DNA of 64,000 bases from Psilocybe azurescens (Eukaryota; Basidiomycota; Agaricomycetes; Agaricales; Agrocybaceae): the NCBI GenBank assembly GCA_023853785.1, contig JAJIRX010000500.1, forward strand, positions 434,001 through 498,000. The letters are read 5' to 3'. Position 1 is the stretch's first letter; each line of letters begins with the position of its first letter. The notes under the pieces are model-generated. The model saw only the letters and a list, made by a program, of their open reading frames with translations, was not told where the DNA came from and searched no databases. Shown here piece after piece: positions 38,836-49,887 of the stretch. Both the position numbers and the translations under genes were made by a program.

Positions 38836-41343
38836 TCACATCATCAAGCTCCCGAGTCCTCCCTGAACATACGCCATAGGCTTCATCGGAGGGTGGGGGA
38901 AGCTTCGAATTGAGTGTATTCCCGGTTACCAGCTGAGTCGATGCGAATCTTGAAGAAAGCGATTAAGTAAATCTGAGTCCAGCGATGAGGACGCAGCACA
39001 CTCACAAAGGCGCCTTTGTTGCCGGACTGGTCAACATAGTTGGGAGCCGAAAACACCTAGTGGACAGCATCTAGTGAGACGTGCATTTCGATGTAAAGAA
39101 AATGTACGGGGGCATACCGTTGTGCATAAGCCGTCATGCTCAATCTCGTATCCATCTGGAAATGACATTCAGTAAGTAAAGACATGTACTATCAAGTTTT
39201 CAAGGTTCACTGACTCTGTCGAACTTCGTGGCTTCGGATCACACCAGCCACTCCGTTGAGGGTACACCATCTCTTTGTAACGTCTGGTCCAAAGGCAATT
39301 CCAACGCCCTACGACATGGAAAACATCAGATGGGAACGGCGCCCTGAAATCAATGATAACACACCCGTTTGCTGGGTCCTCGACCAGGTGCTTCTTGTGG
39401 GTCGGTCCATAGTAGCTAAATCGGTTCAGGGTTATAAACCACATAGATAACCACAGCAGTAACACAATCATACCTCGCCTGTTTCGCATCCAAACCATAG
39501 TCAGTAAATGAAAAAAGTACTGCATGAAGAGCCGGACTTACACATGATGCCCTCTTGACCAGGTTGTCGTCCAACTCGGTCTATCTTGCGAATATCTTCC
39601 AGCGTGACGCCGTCTTTACTGAACAGTCCGCCGTGAACGACAAAGAAGCGCTTAAGGCCCTGAGGTGAAAGAATGGCATTGTCACTGCTCGGAGGTGGCT
39701 TCGTTGCGCTGACAAGCGTCGACAAAGGCACTATATATAAAGATTAACTATATATAAAATCATCGAAGTAGTGGTACAACTTACAGGTGGTGAATACATG
39801 AGCGAAAAGCTGATACCCAGATGCCGGTATAAGTCAACATGAGTGCTTGCAGAATAGCAAGGAGAGCTGACCTTATAAGCTTGTTCTCCATGCTTATGTT
39901 TTGCCTCTCCTTCGAACCCATACGTACGATTCATATCCTTTGCTTCATGGTTACCACGGTTGATATACATATATTTTGGATATAGCCCTGAGTGATTGTC
40001 AGTTCGTGAAACTTGAATGTGACGGTATAACCACTCACATTTATATGAGAAGGCTAGTAAGATAACTTCAATAGACCACGACCCCCGGTCAACAAGATCT
40101 CCATTCATCAACAGATAGTGTTTCTCCGAAGGCGGGCCTGTAAGAGAAAAGAGATGCAGCACGTCGTAGAATTGACCTAGGCAAAAAGATTAGATGCAGT
40201 TCGAGAAAATGGAAAAAACCGACACACCATGGACATCACCAATAACATCACAAGTCACTCCTTCCGGGATATCGACATTAACCAGGCTATCCTCTTTGAC
40301 AAACTGCTCGTGTGCGCCCATGACGATTTCCCAAGCGTATCGTTTTGGCAGAGTCTTCCCCTGTTTGAACCATTCAATCATCTCTTGCAAGAACTCTTGT
40401 GTCATGTAGAATTTTTGGTTCTCCGAAGGAAGCTGAGGTCCAGTGTAATTAGTGTCTACGTCGCATCCTCCTGTAAAAAAGGTCTGAGCATGAGTTGCCT
40501 AATAGCATAACGGCGAATTGACTAACCTTCTTGGATGATTTCACGACAGCGAATAACTGGATCTTTCTCTCCTTCTACTTCGATAGCCTATACGGGTTAT
40601 GCATAAGCAGACCTCACTCATTGAGCGCACGAAATTATTTACTTTTTCGAATTCAATCTTACGAATTAACTTTTGCGTCGACACCATTTGGCCTCGCACG
40701 GTCTCATTATGAGGTTCCAACGCCAGAACCTTTTTGAAATCGGAGACAGCTGACTGAGGTTTCATGACTTGCATATAGCATGTTGCTCGACTGAAGAATT
40801 TAATTGAACTCTACACGCGTAGGATACGAAGACAAAGGAATAAAGCGCACCGATAGTACGCTTTTGCATATTTTGGATCCAAAGTAATAGCTTGAGCTAC
40901 AGTAGGACCACACGCACATGAGCAATGTCCCATTTATAACAGAGAAAGCCAACCATACTAGCGTCAGTCAGAGCGTATCCATATTCCTCGAGCTTCATCC
41001 GCGCATACGCCCGATTACACCACAGTGTCGGCTCGTTGGGGTTCTTTTCTATAGCTTCAGAGTACAGTTTAGCGGCATCGTTAAAGTCGTGCGCTACATG
41101 AAGAAATCAGGGACGAAAAGGGCCGAGTCTAGTGAGCAAAACTGGAAACTGGTTTACAGTGGGATCCGAGAACTGACAAGTGAAAGCCTTGTTCGCAGCA
41201 GCTTTCAATCGAGCAGCTTCCTGTTTATCTTCCTCTGAGACTTCATTGGAGATATTTAGTTTACCAAGCTCAGGAGACGGAGGCACTGAGGAGGGAGGAG
41301 ATGAGGCGGACAAAGAGGGCGATGATGTGGATTGATCACTCAT
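38836..41343 (-). CDS. PPT1: Serine/threonine protein phosphatase 5 (TPR-PP5, PPT1)
   Basis: PP5 combines an N-terminal TPR domain, which binds Hsp90, with a PPP-type metal-dependent catalytic domain. Start [17 protein letters not shown] at 41343. TPR units follow ([45 protein letters not shown]). Catalytic motifs: [83 protein letters not shown] and IRSHEVRQ. All expected metal-ligand motifs are present. One exon is only five bases (39474-39478). As assembled the frame stops early at 38883 after QFEASPTLR; one more A at 38900-38901 (plus strand) gives [17 protein letters not shown] and a stop at 38836, as in the family. Confidence 0.92.
39474..39478 (-). other. Five-base microexon in PP5
   Basis: Minus-strand GCGAG, flanked by an AG acceptor (GCGAAACAG) and a GT donor (GTATGATTG). 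It joins the upstream exon ending GGC-ATC-ATG-T to the downstream exon CTA-CTA-TGG to read I-M-C-E-L-L-W-T-D-P, the sequence expected at this point of PP5. Confidence 0.85.
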
Positions 41344-41662
41344 TTTGTGGATCGTAGGACAGTGCGGCAGTAAGTATGATCTTTTCTCCCAAGTCTATCA
41401 GTTGATACTAGCCAATTAGATTGTTCAAATATTTCAAATATTACGTAATGGTCGAATGGCATAACGTTTAAGCCTTGCTTAAGCAATATACCAATTAAAA
41501 TGAAATGCACCTTTCAAAGAGCAACAAGTAAAAAGTGGTGGGAAGGGGTATACGAGGCATAGTATCTGTTTCAGGCGAACGAATATTCTGTGTCAACAAT
41601 AAAGACATCCACCATGAGGGTATCGTGCCACAACGCGAATCGTAACGTAGAACCTCCATCAC
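41344..41662. other. Short intergenic region, PP5 promoter
   Basis: About 320 bases between the PP5 start and the stop of the SLT gene. Nothing further seen. Confidence 0.3.
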
Positions 41663-42934
41663 TTAATGTGCGGGACAAACGTCGAGATTGAAGTACTTTC
41701 CTAGCTTGATTGGGCCATATGCATTGATGTTTTGAAGCCACCCATTAACGAATTGATGCAAGCTTAGAAGTGAAGGCTCGATTAGACGAGAGAAGGCAGA
41801 TTCTAGTAGGAATACTCACTAGTCTCCGTTGTTTTGGCAACGACAGCAAGCTGACCAGCGGGCAGCAAAAGCTTTTCCTAGATTAAACGAGAGAGAAAGG
41901 TATTTAAGTGTACAATTTTATAGAAACAAATGATCAGTCAAACCTTTGTCAAGCCTACGTAGAAGCCATTGTATGCACCGATACTGGTCAGAATGTTCCC
42001 CCATTGCTAGCTAAGGTATCGGCGAAAAATTTGGTAGCAGTGCGGATATTGAAATCCTGGACCAGTACAGAATTAGTACCGGTCAAAATGTCACGTAAAG
42101 TCGACAATGACTGACAGGATCCTTGCAATTTCCACCGGGGGCACCCCCACATTTATCGGTTGTGATTTGCATCATACCTTGCTCACCGCCTCCGCCAACA
42201 GTATTAGGGTTGCAGCCACTTTCCTGCATGGAGAAAGACGCCATGATGATAGCAGGAATGCCAAACTGTTGACCGTACTTTTCAAAGATATGGAGATATG
42301 GGTTGCAGGCTTTGAAAGGGCTGTTAGGGCTCTGAAGCGCAGAGCTAAGGGAGTGAGTAATGAGGTCCTGAATGCGGACGTATGGTGGTTGCCATCCACC
42401 AGGGGTCTCGAAACCGCACATCAACCAGTCCAGACGACCATTAGGACCCGTCAGGGCTGTGGTTTGCTCTGTAGCGATTGATTATGAGAACAATGCATAA
42501 ATAAAGGAGAGCGTTATACGCGTACGTGTTGCACCAATAGCTCCGCAATGAGACACGACGTTGATGACACCTGCAGGCACGACAGGGGCGGGAGGAGCAG
42601 GAGCAGGAGTGCTGGCTGCCTTGTTGGTCGTGGAGGTCAAGTTTTTGGCTGCAGCAAAGTTAGGCGCTACAGGCTACAATGGTTTGTTTTATAAGATTAA
42701 ATTATAGAAGGAAGGCATAAATGAATCGGAACTGATGTAAATGCGCACAGTAGTAACCTTCTGAGATCTGTTTGGGCAACGCCTTGAGCCGGCGGTGGCC
42801 CTAGCTTCCAAACCGGTGTCACGGTGGGCTAAACGATTATGACGGGCAGAAAGACCGGGGTTCTCATGGCCGAGAGAAGCATCAGCGACAATGATGGACA
42901 AAAAGAGCGCAAGGGTAGAGGTAAGGAGCCTCAT
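41663..42934 (-). CDS. Secreted lysozyme-like protein with SLT (transglycosylase) fold
   Basis: Start at 42934 with signal peptide MRLLTSTLALFLSIIVADAS. After a low-complexity Pro/Ala linker (STPAPAPPAPVVPAG) comes a lysozyme-like domain: WLMCGFETPGGWQPPYVRI, KYGQQFGIPAIIMASFSMQE, SGCNPNTVGGGGEQGMMQIT, CKDP, DFNIRTATKFFADTL and GAYNGFY. The catalytic Glu of lytic transglycosylases corresponds to the E of MQES; the GEQGMMQIT and AYNG motifs are standard for SLT. A C-terminal Cys-rich part ends FNLDVCPAH at 41663. As read, the frame breaks after LASNGG at a C run (41998-42002, one base short). Likely cleaves bacterial peptidoglycan or another aminosugar polymer; substrate unproven. Confidence 0.82.
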
Positions 42935-43833
42935 AGTGACAAAGGAGCGACTGTAGAACTCTGTAGAATGGGGGGAAAGGGAAAAAGGTGAGGGACAAGA
43001 CAGGCAGCAAGCAAAGGGCACTAGTTGCCCGCCCTTGGAAATCTTGGCCGTAAGTTAGTTACGGAACCATATGTCAAACGCCGAGTGATGGATGGCCACC
43101 ACGGTCAGGAAAGTCGGGATAGTAATTCTCAGCGAGATAAAAATATATATTGCATGGAGAAAAGCTACAGTGATATGTTAGTAAAGAAGAAAGCAATGAC
43201 TCGGGGGAGGATGCGCTTTGACTGGATCCGTAGTGGACAAGCTCCGTAAATATGGAGAGAGGCTATGCTGGGAGAGTGACACTCGGCGGTGTTGTGTGAC
43301 AAATGTGCGAGCCGCGTGGGGTCGAGTCAATACATTGTTGACACTTATTAGGCTTGGAGGGCGGATCCAACACTGACTGACTCCCTCGCTGCGATCTCCT
43401 CGACAAGGTCACTCTATAAATCCACCAAATCCAGCTCCTCAGCTCTCCCTTTCCCATATCCTGCTAACAAATCCTCTCAAGCTCCTCAGCTCCAGCAAAT
43501 CTAAATTTTATACACTTAGTCTTCTGGTTATCAGAAAGACTTTGTGCTAGGATCGTCCAAAGTCGTTGACTCTGGACATCCAAACCTGACTTAACCGTCG
43601 CAATGTATTCACAAACCATCAACCAGGCCTTTATGGGCCCCCTTTCTGCTCTCTTCCTTGTCTGCTCCTCAAGTTCCGCTGTTTCTGTTCCCGTTGCAAT
43701 CCCAATGAACCCTAGCGTCTACTCTGTCTCTGCATAAATTATTTCTTTCTAATCCATAATCCCAACTCGTCTATTTCCCAACGTAACAACCTCAACTCAA
43801 CCGTTTTTTTACTGTCAATAAAACCCACCACGA
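42935..43833. promoter_or_regulatory. Divergent region, SLT gene / cyclin, with upstream ORF
   Basis: About 900 bases between divergent starts. The cyclin side (43460-43830) is strongly pyrimidine-rich and carries a 44-codon upstream reading frame. No other gene seen. Confidence 0.45.
43603..43737 (+). promoter_or_regulatory. Candidate upstream ORF in cyclin leader
   Basis: ATG at 43603 opens 44 codons (MYSQTINQAFMGPLSALF ... MNPSVYSVSA) and stops at 43735-43737, about 96 bases before the cyclin ATG at 43834. If the transcript begins upstream of 43600, as the pyrimidine-rich leader suggests, scanning ribosomes would meet it first. Coding versus chance cannot be told from sequence alone. Confidence 0.4.
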
Positions 43834-45838
43834 ATGCACTCTGCTACCCAAATTATTGCCCAAAGGGCACCGCCAGCGAGCCGAACCACGAAAGCGGCTC
43901 GGTGGCAACCTTACCTTCAATCTGCAACGTCTCATCTCCCGCTTCGTTCTCCGTCAATGCATACCCCCAACCAACTTGTACCATCACCTGCCCCATCAAC
44001 CTCTGTTTACATAGTTTCTTCCGAGACTACTCAATCTCGTCCCTCCCTCCCATCTGCTACCGCCCAAACCCCGAAGGAATTGTCGCAAAGCATAACCTCG
44101 TCGAAACAAAAATTTGCAACTGGTTTAATCGGTCCGTCGTGTCAATAAGCGCCCAGGTATCGGGATACTCACGCGTTCAATAAATTATTTGCAGATCAGG
44201 CCGTCAGCACATTGTCCGACATATGGCGCCCACAAGACATCCCTTCCATATTCCTACCCCCCGTCAAGGCGGGGGCTGCTCTTTTCCATCTGCCACATAC
44301 CACCTCTCCCAATCCAAGCAACTCGCAGCAAATTTACATGTTTCAGCATCTCAGTCTCCCTCCACACAGCCACCATTTCAACAAGCATCCATTTCGGGTC
44401 ATAGTACCCAAAGCACCCCTTCCGCTACGCTAGCGCTGCTCGCCTCAGGAAACAGTTCCGATCAAATCTTACCGCTCAAGACATTCGTCCACGAAGTCCT
44501 CAGGCGGTCGAGAACCTCTGGAAACGTTCTGCAAACAGCATTATGCTACCTCGAAGCAATACGCCCAAAGGTCCCCGAAATTCTCCATGAGGAGAATGTA
44601 GGCATCCGTGCTTATTATCAGCCCGAAAGCAGAATCCAGCCGGCGACACCAGAAGAGCTGGAAAGAGAAGCCGAGCTCTGCGCACTCGAAGATGCGCATC
44701 GAGATTCTGATTGTCTCGTCGACGAAATCGTGGACGATTCGATGAAAACGGTCCGCATTACAGAATTCGGCCCAGACGATCTTGCCGGATTTCAAAACTT
44801 TCCAGTTGATACCGACCGAGAGTCCCTCTCAAGCTTGGAAGTGGAGCCATCGAACGTCTCGATGTCTTCGTCTTCGTCCTCGCCTGCATTGCCCTCTCCA
44901 CTTCTATGTCCTCGCAGAGCTTTCCTCGCCTCCCTCATATTGGCATCAAAGTTTTCTCAAGACAAATGCTATTCCAACCGTGCCTGGGCAAAGCTCTCCG
45001 GTCTCCCCCCTCGTGAAATTGGACGTTGTGAACGAGCCCTCGGTCAAGCCCTGCAGTGGCGTCTCTGGGTTGGTAAATGTGCCATCGGTTCGCAACCCGA
45101 GAATGTCCCTGTTGCGACGCCTTCCCGTACTGTCGTTCGGTCTCAGAGTGAAACGTCTGTTTTGTCGACTTCGGCAAATGGACCCTTCTTGAGTCTGGAT
45201 GAGTCTTCGGCTAGCTCTTCAGACAAGACTGCCTGTGCGAGTAGACCTCAAATGGGCATTCGAAGGTGTATGTCCCTTCCTGAGGCTGCTGTGGTCGGTG
45301 TGCCTAGTTCGTCCATCAACATGTCCGCTGTCCAAGGACAAAACAAATCAGAAACGAGGTTTATGTCTATGAGTGATAAACAAGAAGATCAGGTGAGTAT
45401 TGATTTATAGTCTTTCGTAGATGAGATGCTAATGTCATGTGCTAGATTATGGGGCATTCCCTGCAATCCGATGACAGTGCATCCTCTTCTCCAAGTCCAC
45501 CCACACCCACCCTCACGTACTCGCCTTCGTCGACCGACTCGTCCGGAGACCGAACGATTCAAGTATCGACACTTGAGGACAACATGTACACATCCTCGTC
45601 GTATAGCGGTTCTCAGCCTTGGATCAACGCTGCTGATTCAGCCTATGACAATGGATCTGTTTCTTTCGGGAGTGGTAATTGCCGGCTCGATGGCAAGCAC
45701 TTTGCGCGCCACATGGCGATGATAAAGTCTCAAGCCAATGCGGTGGCCGTTGTCGATTCTGATGTCGCTACTTTTGGGGCCAACTATCTGTGGAGCGCAG
45801 ATAGCCGGTATATACTGGAGGCTGCGGAAGTTCATTGA
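43834..45838 (+). CDS. PHO85-type cyclin (PCL5-like)
   Basis: Cyclin partner for a Pho85-class CDK. The cyclin box is split by a variable insert: SSDQILPLKTFVHEVLRRSR with NVLQTALCYLEAIRPKVPEI (44455-44580), a long acidic/Ser insert, then RRAFLASLILASKFSQDKCY, SNRAWAKLSGLPPREIGRC and ERALGQALQWRLWVG (44915-45075). This form is typical of Pcl5-like cyclins. Upstream, DQAVSTLSDIWRPQDIPSIF (about 44194-44255) joins the cyclin frame through a 56-base intron (GTCAAG to TCCAAG). The first exon boundary near 44100-44190 is not resolved. The Ser-rich C-terminus is in two exons and ends SRYILEAAEVH at 45838. In yeast Pcl5 promotes turnover of Gcn4; a similar role here is inference. Confidence 0.83.
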
Positions 45839-46574
45839 CTTTGGAAGTACGCGGCGATGATGATTGATTCAGGCATCGCTGCCCGACTGAGGCAATGGCG
45901 TGGCGCGGCGCGATATGGAGGCTCTCGTATGCGATACCTAATGGCTGTTCTCTTTTTCTCTTATGTCTTTTCTCTTTCAATTTCCTCTCTATCTCTGATA
46001 TGCTATGCTTGTAAATTTACATATGCCTGTTGCTTGGACTCCTACTTGACTACTATTCTCGGCTTGAATACAGTGTGCGTTGTTGCACATATTTCCCGTA
46101 CTTTTTCTTCTTGTTTGGAAACAGGTCGAAGCTCTAGTGGTAGCAGTGGCTTTCTTATACGTCGAAATAGGCTTTCGGGTAATGGAGTTGACGTATCTTG
46201 TCGAGACGACCTTATGTTACAGTTATGTACCAACCCAATATGCCTAGTAGCCCTCAGTATGGCTGTACTAAATAAGAATAGAATCTTTTCTCCTCTTCTC
46301 TTAAATACTACTCTTGTATCTCGTATCGCTGCGTTGTCGTCTGGCTCGTGCATCATAACTTATAGTTAAATATTTCAAGGTACATGTATATAGTAGATGC
46401 TAGATAATACAGTACAATTCATGATAATCAACTGTCCAACAGGAAGACATAGGGAAATGCAGTAGCCCGCCCATCGGGAACGCGTAGGTGAATGTAGTAG
46501 ATTTCTCGAGTAGAATGACCTCAAATCAGCAGAAACAATACATTGTTACGAATTCTATCGATGGACGCCTCACT
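45839..46574. other. 3' region of cyclin gene
   Basis: About 735 bases between convergent genes. A 170-codon frame (45857-46369) is open on the plus strand but has biased, unstructured composition and lies where the 3' UTR is expected. I do not call it a gene. Confidence 0.35.
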
Positions 46575-47265
46575 TCATTCATTAAAGAAATCCAGTGGCT
46601 TGTCACGGGTTTGGATAGCCTGATATCCTATGGGAGATCCTCCTTCCTCTTCCCTTATTTCATCAGTGAACAACGAATGGAATCGAACATCTTCGTTTCC
46701 CTAAAATGGATTTTTGTTAATAAGAATCCTTTTCGAAAGATGTAGTTATGGCGCACTCGGTTTGGAGGATCATGAATTCTGATTAGGGGGAAAGTGAAGT
46801 TAGGCATATGTGTGTGCATTTTCGGGTTACTAGAAAAAAAAGAAGTACCTGACATGAACGAATCCCTCTCCTTCACCATCTTTCAAGACTCTGATCTTTC
46901 CCAAAACTATCTGACCGTAACTTGTTGAAGCGCTGCGAACCTGCGAGAAATATTTGATCTCAGGGGTCTGATCTTCCCATTACTGTGAATGGAGTCTTAC
47001 CTCAACCAGGTCTTCCTCCATTGTGAACGATGTCAATTGCGTGTCGGAAAGATTGGATGCTCTAGACCACATGCGTGGTTCATGCTTATCCCAATGGCGA
47101 CGCGATTTCAAGATCTCAGTCTTTATTGTAGGAAGAAGAATATTAAATGCTTCAAGAGAGTTCTCGTTAGGTGCGTGAGCCTCGTTGAAGTTGAGTTGTT
47201 CATTGGATGCTGTTAAATCTCGTCAAAATCCTGTGTCAAAAGATAGGAGGTCAAAACATACCCAT
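46575..47265 (-). CDS. Small five-exon protein of unknown function
   Basis: Five exons on the minus strand splice without a frame problem into about 149 residues. Exon 1 contributes only ATGG (47262-47265); exon 2 (from 47209) reads ASNEQLNFNEAHAPNENSLE ... KTEILKSRRHWDKHEPRMW ... TMEEDLVE; exon 3 VRSASTSYGQIVLGKIRVLK, GEGEGFVHVR; exon 4 IHDPPNR; exon 5 GNEDVRFHSLFTDEIREEEG, SPIGYQAIQTRDKPLDFFNE. Donors are GTATGT, GTAAGA, GTACTT and GTGCGC; all acceptors end in AG. No signal peptide or membrane segment; charged, probably cytosolic or nuclear. I do not recognise the family. The splice consistency and composition make a real gene likely. Confidence 0.65.
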
Positions 47266-48205
47266 CGCGACAAAAATCAAAGACTAAGTAAGGGGAAGTA
47301 GGGGGATCACAGACAAGTATTGTAACAGTCGCAATATATATGTGACTTATGCAGATTCCAGCCCTTTTCTAGATATCCGTGCTAGAATGTGAAGAAGTGA
47401 ATATTTGAATGGTTATGCTTTGAGGGCGTCATTAGGGGCAGTGTCCATGGTCGATTTTAGAACTGCACAGCCACATTACACCGTCTAGGCAACCTTGGCG
47501 CGACTCGAACCTTCCGCTTTCTCTTTCACCTTTCACTACATATACACCCGCTGAATACCCTTCTTCTCCATCCCATGCATTTCGAGTCACTTATCAGAGC
47601 ATCGTTCTAAACTGGCTTAGCTTAGATTGTCAACAACCGAACAAGTTGTTCAAATATCCCGGAGGCCTAATTATACCTAACTTATACAGAGAATCATACG
47701 CAATTCTTGATTTTCCGTGCTTTCTGGTAAACGCGGTCCATAAGGATTCATTATCTCAAGCAATAGGATCATGAGTGGAACTTGATATGCCAACTTTGTG
47801 CATTGCTTCATATATATCCTTTTTCCACACGGCCTTCGACATATCTAGTATGCTAACAAGGAAACGTGATCAACACTTCACGCCTGCGATGTCACTTACA
47901 GCGGGTGCGGAATGATGACAACGTATGACAATGCGATATCGTTGTGATATGACTCTTCTCTCTGGCTAACTTTAGCTTTTGATGCACTCCGTGAGGTGCT
48001 AGTGGCTTCTGCCCCATTGTTTCGAGCAACTGCCCCACATGCTCGGACAACCTTCCACGACGAGGAAAACGGGTTATATATCTAATTGTCCTCGAGCCCA
48101 CATGTGCGCCTGGTGCTTCCAAACGCTTTTCAAACTGTATATAATGCCCATTGGAATGTCTCAAAGAATACTGAACACCTCTGAACACCTCCCCCATATC
48201 CCATC
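47266..48205. other. Intergenic region upstream of aspartic protease
   Basis: About 940 bases between divergent genes. Contains the TATA box for the protease. No further gene or RNA seen; a GGTTCGAGTC-like stretch near 47500 lacks a tRNA fold. Confidence 0.4.
48138..48144 (+). promoter_or_regulatory. TATA box of aspartic protease gene
   Basis: TATATAA at 48138-48144, 62 bases before the ATG at 48206, within the range expected for a strong fungal TATA promoter with a short leader. Confidence 0.6.
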
Positions 48206-49887
48206 ATGGGCCTCAAGGGATTAACAGCTTCCATTCTACTCACATTTCTCTCGTATGCAGGTGCCCTAGAAGTCATCAAACCGTCGGGGATAGCTAGTTC
48301 TCCCCAGAAGATTACTCTACAATCGAGGACCCTGCCCAAGGGCACGCTTGTCCAGCGCAGAGCTTTGTCTCCGACGTCAGTTCCTCTGGCAGATTTTTTC
48401 CTGGGAACAGACCTCCAGTGAGAGACCTTTTTACTGCAAGACATATTGTGTACTTTTTAACGGCATATTCTTCCCATGAACAGGTGGTTCGGAAACATAT
48501 CAGGTTATTATTACGTTTGTCGATGTGATTCTGATTCTCCGCAGCACGTTAATCTCGTTTTGTATTACATAGTTGGAACCCCTCCTCAGGAAATTACCGT
48601 CGGTATTCTGTTTCGGAACCTCATTGCCCCATCTTACACCTTCTTTTCAGGTCGTGTTTGACACGGGAAGTTCAACCTTGGAATTTGCAAGTATGACATG
48701 TTGCTGCTTTTCGTGGAACTCCGAAAGTCATACAGTTCCCAGGTACCTTGTGTACAACATGTCCCCAGACGAAGTTTGATTCTTCGAAGAGTTCTACTTT
48801 CGTCGACGGCGGACGTACTAGCTCCATAACCTTTGCAACAGGTGTTGGTGTCGACCCTGTTATCGGTGCAAACTACAAACTCACTCTACGGAGTGGGAAA
48901 GATACTGTCTCAGTTGGCGGCCTTTCGGCCCCTGCTGTTAGTCTTTTTAATCACCAATCAAACACCCAAGTTCAATATTGATCCCTTCAGCGGCATACAA
49001 GGTGCGATTGATTACGTTGTAAAATAATCTAGGGTCATTTATCTGAGGCTTGATTTTGATAACAGGAATGGGCGCCACTGCTCAAGGAATATTTGCTGGT
49101 CTCATAAGCCAAGGATTGCCTTGTAAAACAACGTGCTCTCTTCTTTCAACAGAATCTGCCAACTGACATTGTGCCGAGCACAGCTTTGTTCAGCCTGTAT
49201 CTCACGCCTCAATCAGTAGGCAAAGCCGAGCTTACTCTCGGAGGGACTGACACCTCTAAATTCACTGGTAAGTTCTGATAATCATGTTTCTTTATTAACG
49301 GAGACACTGAACGCGTCGATCCATCCTCGGCTAATAGGTACCCCCATTTTTGCCTCTCTCCCGTCTGGCTCGGGGAGTACTTGGCAACTAGCGTCGCCGG
49401 GTCTGTCTGTCAATGGAAAGACGACGTCTCTTCTGAACACAGCTCGTACCATCATATTCGACAGCGGGACAAGCAATATCTTATTTTCTACTGATACTGC
49501 AAACGTACGTTTTCAGCCTTTCGCTACATCATTGATATTGATTTTATCTTAACACAGGCGATATATGCACTCATCTCCCCCGATATCAAACCGAACCCGG
49601 ACGAGGCAGGCACGTATGGAATTGCATGCAATCGAATCCCTTCCCTTCCCGCAGTCATCGACATTACATTCACTTCACAATCTGGAACACATTTCAATCT
49701 GACAATTCCGAGCAGCGAGCTCAGCGTAGGCCCCTTCGCCAACAACCCAACTCTTTGCCAGACTCTGATAAACGCATTCGATGGCCTGGAACTTGTTGGA
49801 GGAAGTCTCCTGAAGCATTACTACAGTATCTGGGATGTAGGCGGCAAAAGAATGGGCTTCGCACCTGCCGCCGGCGTGCCATCGTGA
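48206..49887 (+). CDS. Secreted pepsin-like aspartic protease (A1 family)
   Basis: Start at 48206 with signal peptide MGLKGLTASILLTFLSYAGA, then a basic propeptide. Both catalytic motifs are present: VFDTGSSTLEFAS (after splicing, near 48660) and IIFDSGTSNILF (near 49455). Flanking family features include NISVGTPPQEIT, GIQGMGATAQGIF, GLPSLFSLYLTPQ (spliced), KAELTLGGTDTSKF, LVGGSLLKHYYSIWDVGGKR and MGFAPAAGVPS. About seven short introns; about 400 residues. The frame breaks once at a T run (48944-48948), which appears one base long: with four T the sequence reads VSLLITNQTPKFNID. No C-terminal GPI-type hydrophobic tail is seen, so it is probably freely secreted. Confidence 0.9.

Noticed and set aside
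44256..44311. Apparent frameshift in the cyclin gene
   Set aside because: A 56-base GTCAAG to TCCAAG intron joins the two frames in phase.
45857..46369. 170-codon open frame on the plus strand after the cyclin gene
   Set aside because: Composition is Cys/Ser/Leu-rich and unstructured, it lies in the expected 3' UTR, and it has no splice support or recognisable motif.
47490..47515. tRNA B-box-like GGTTCGAGTC on the minus strand
   Set aside because: The flanking bases do not form a T stem, and no A box lies at the right distance.
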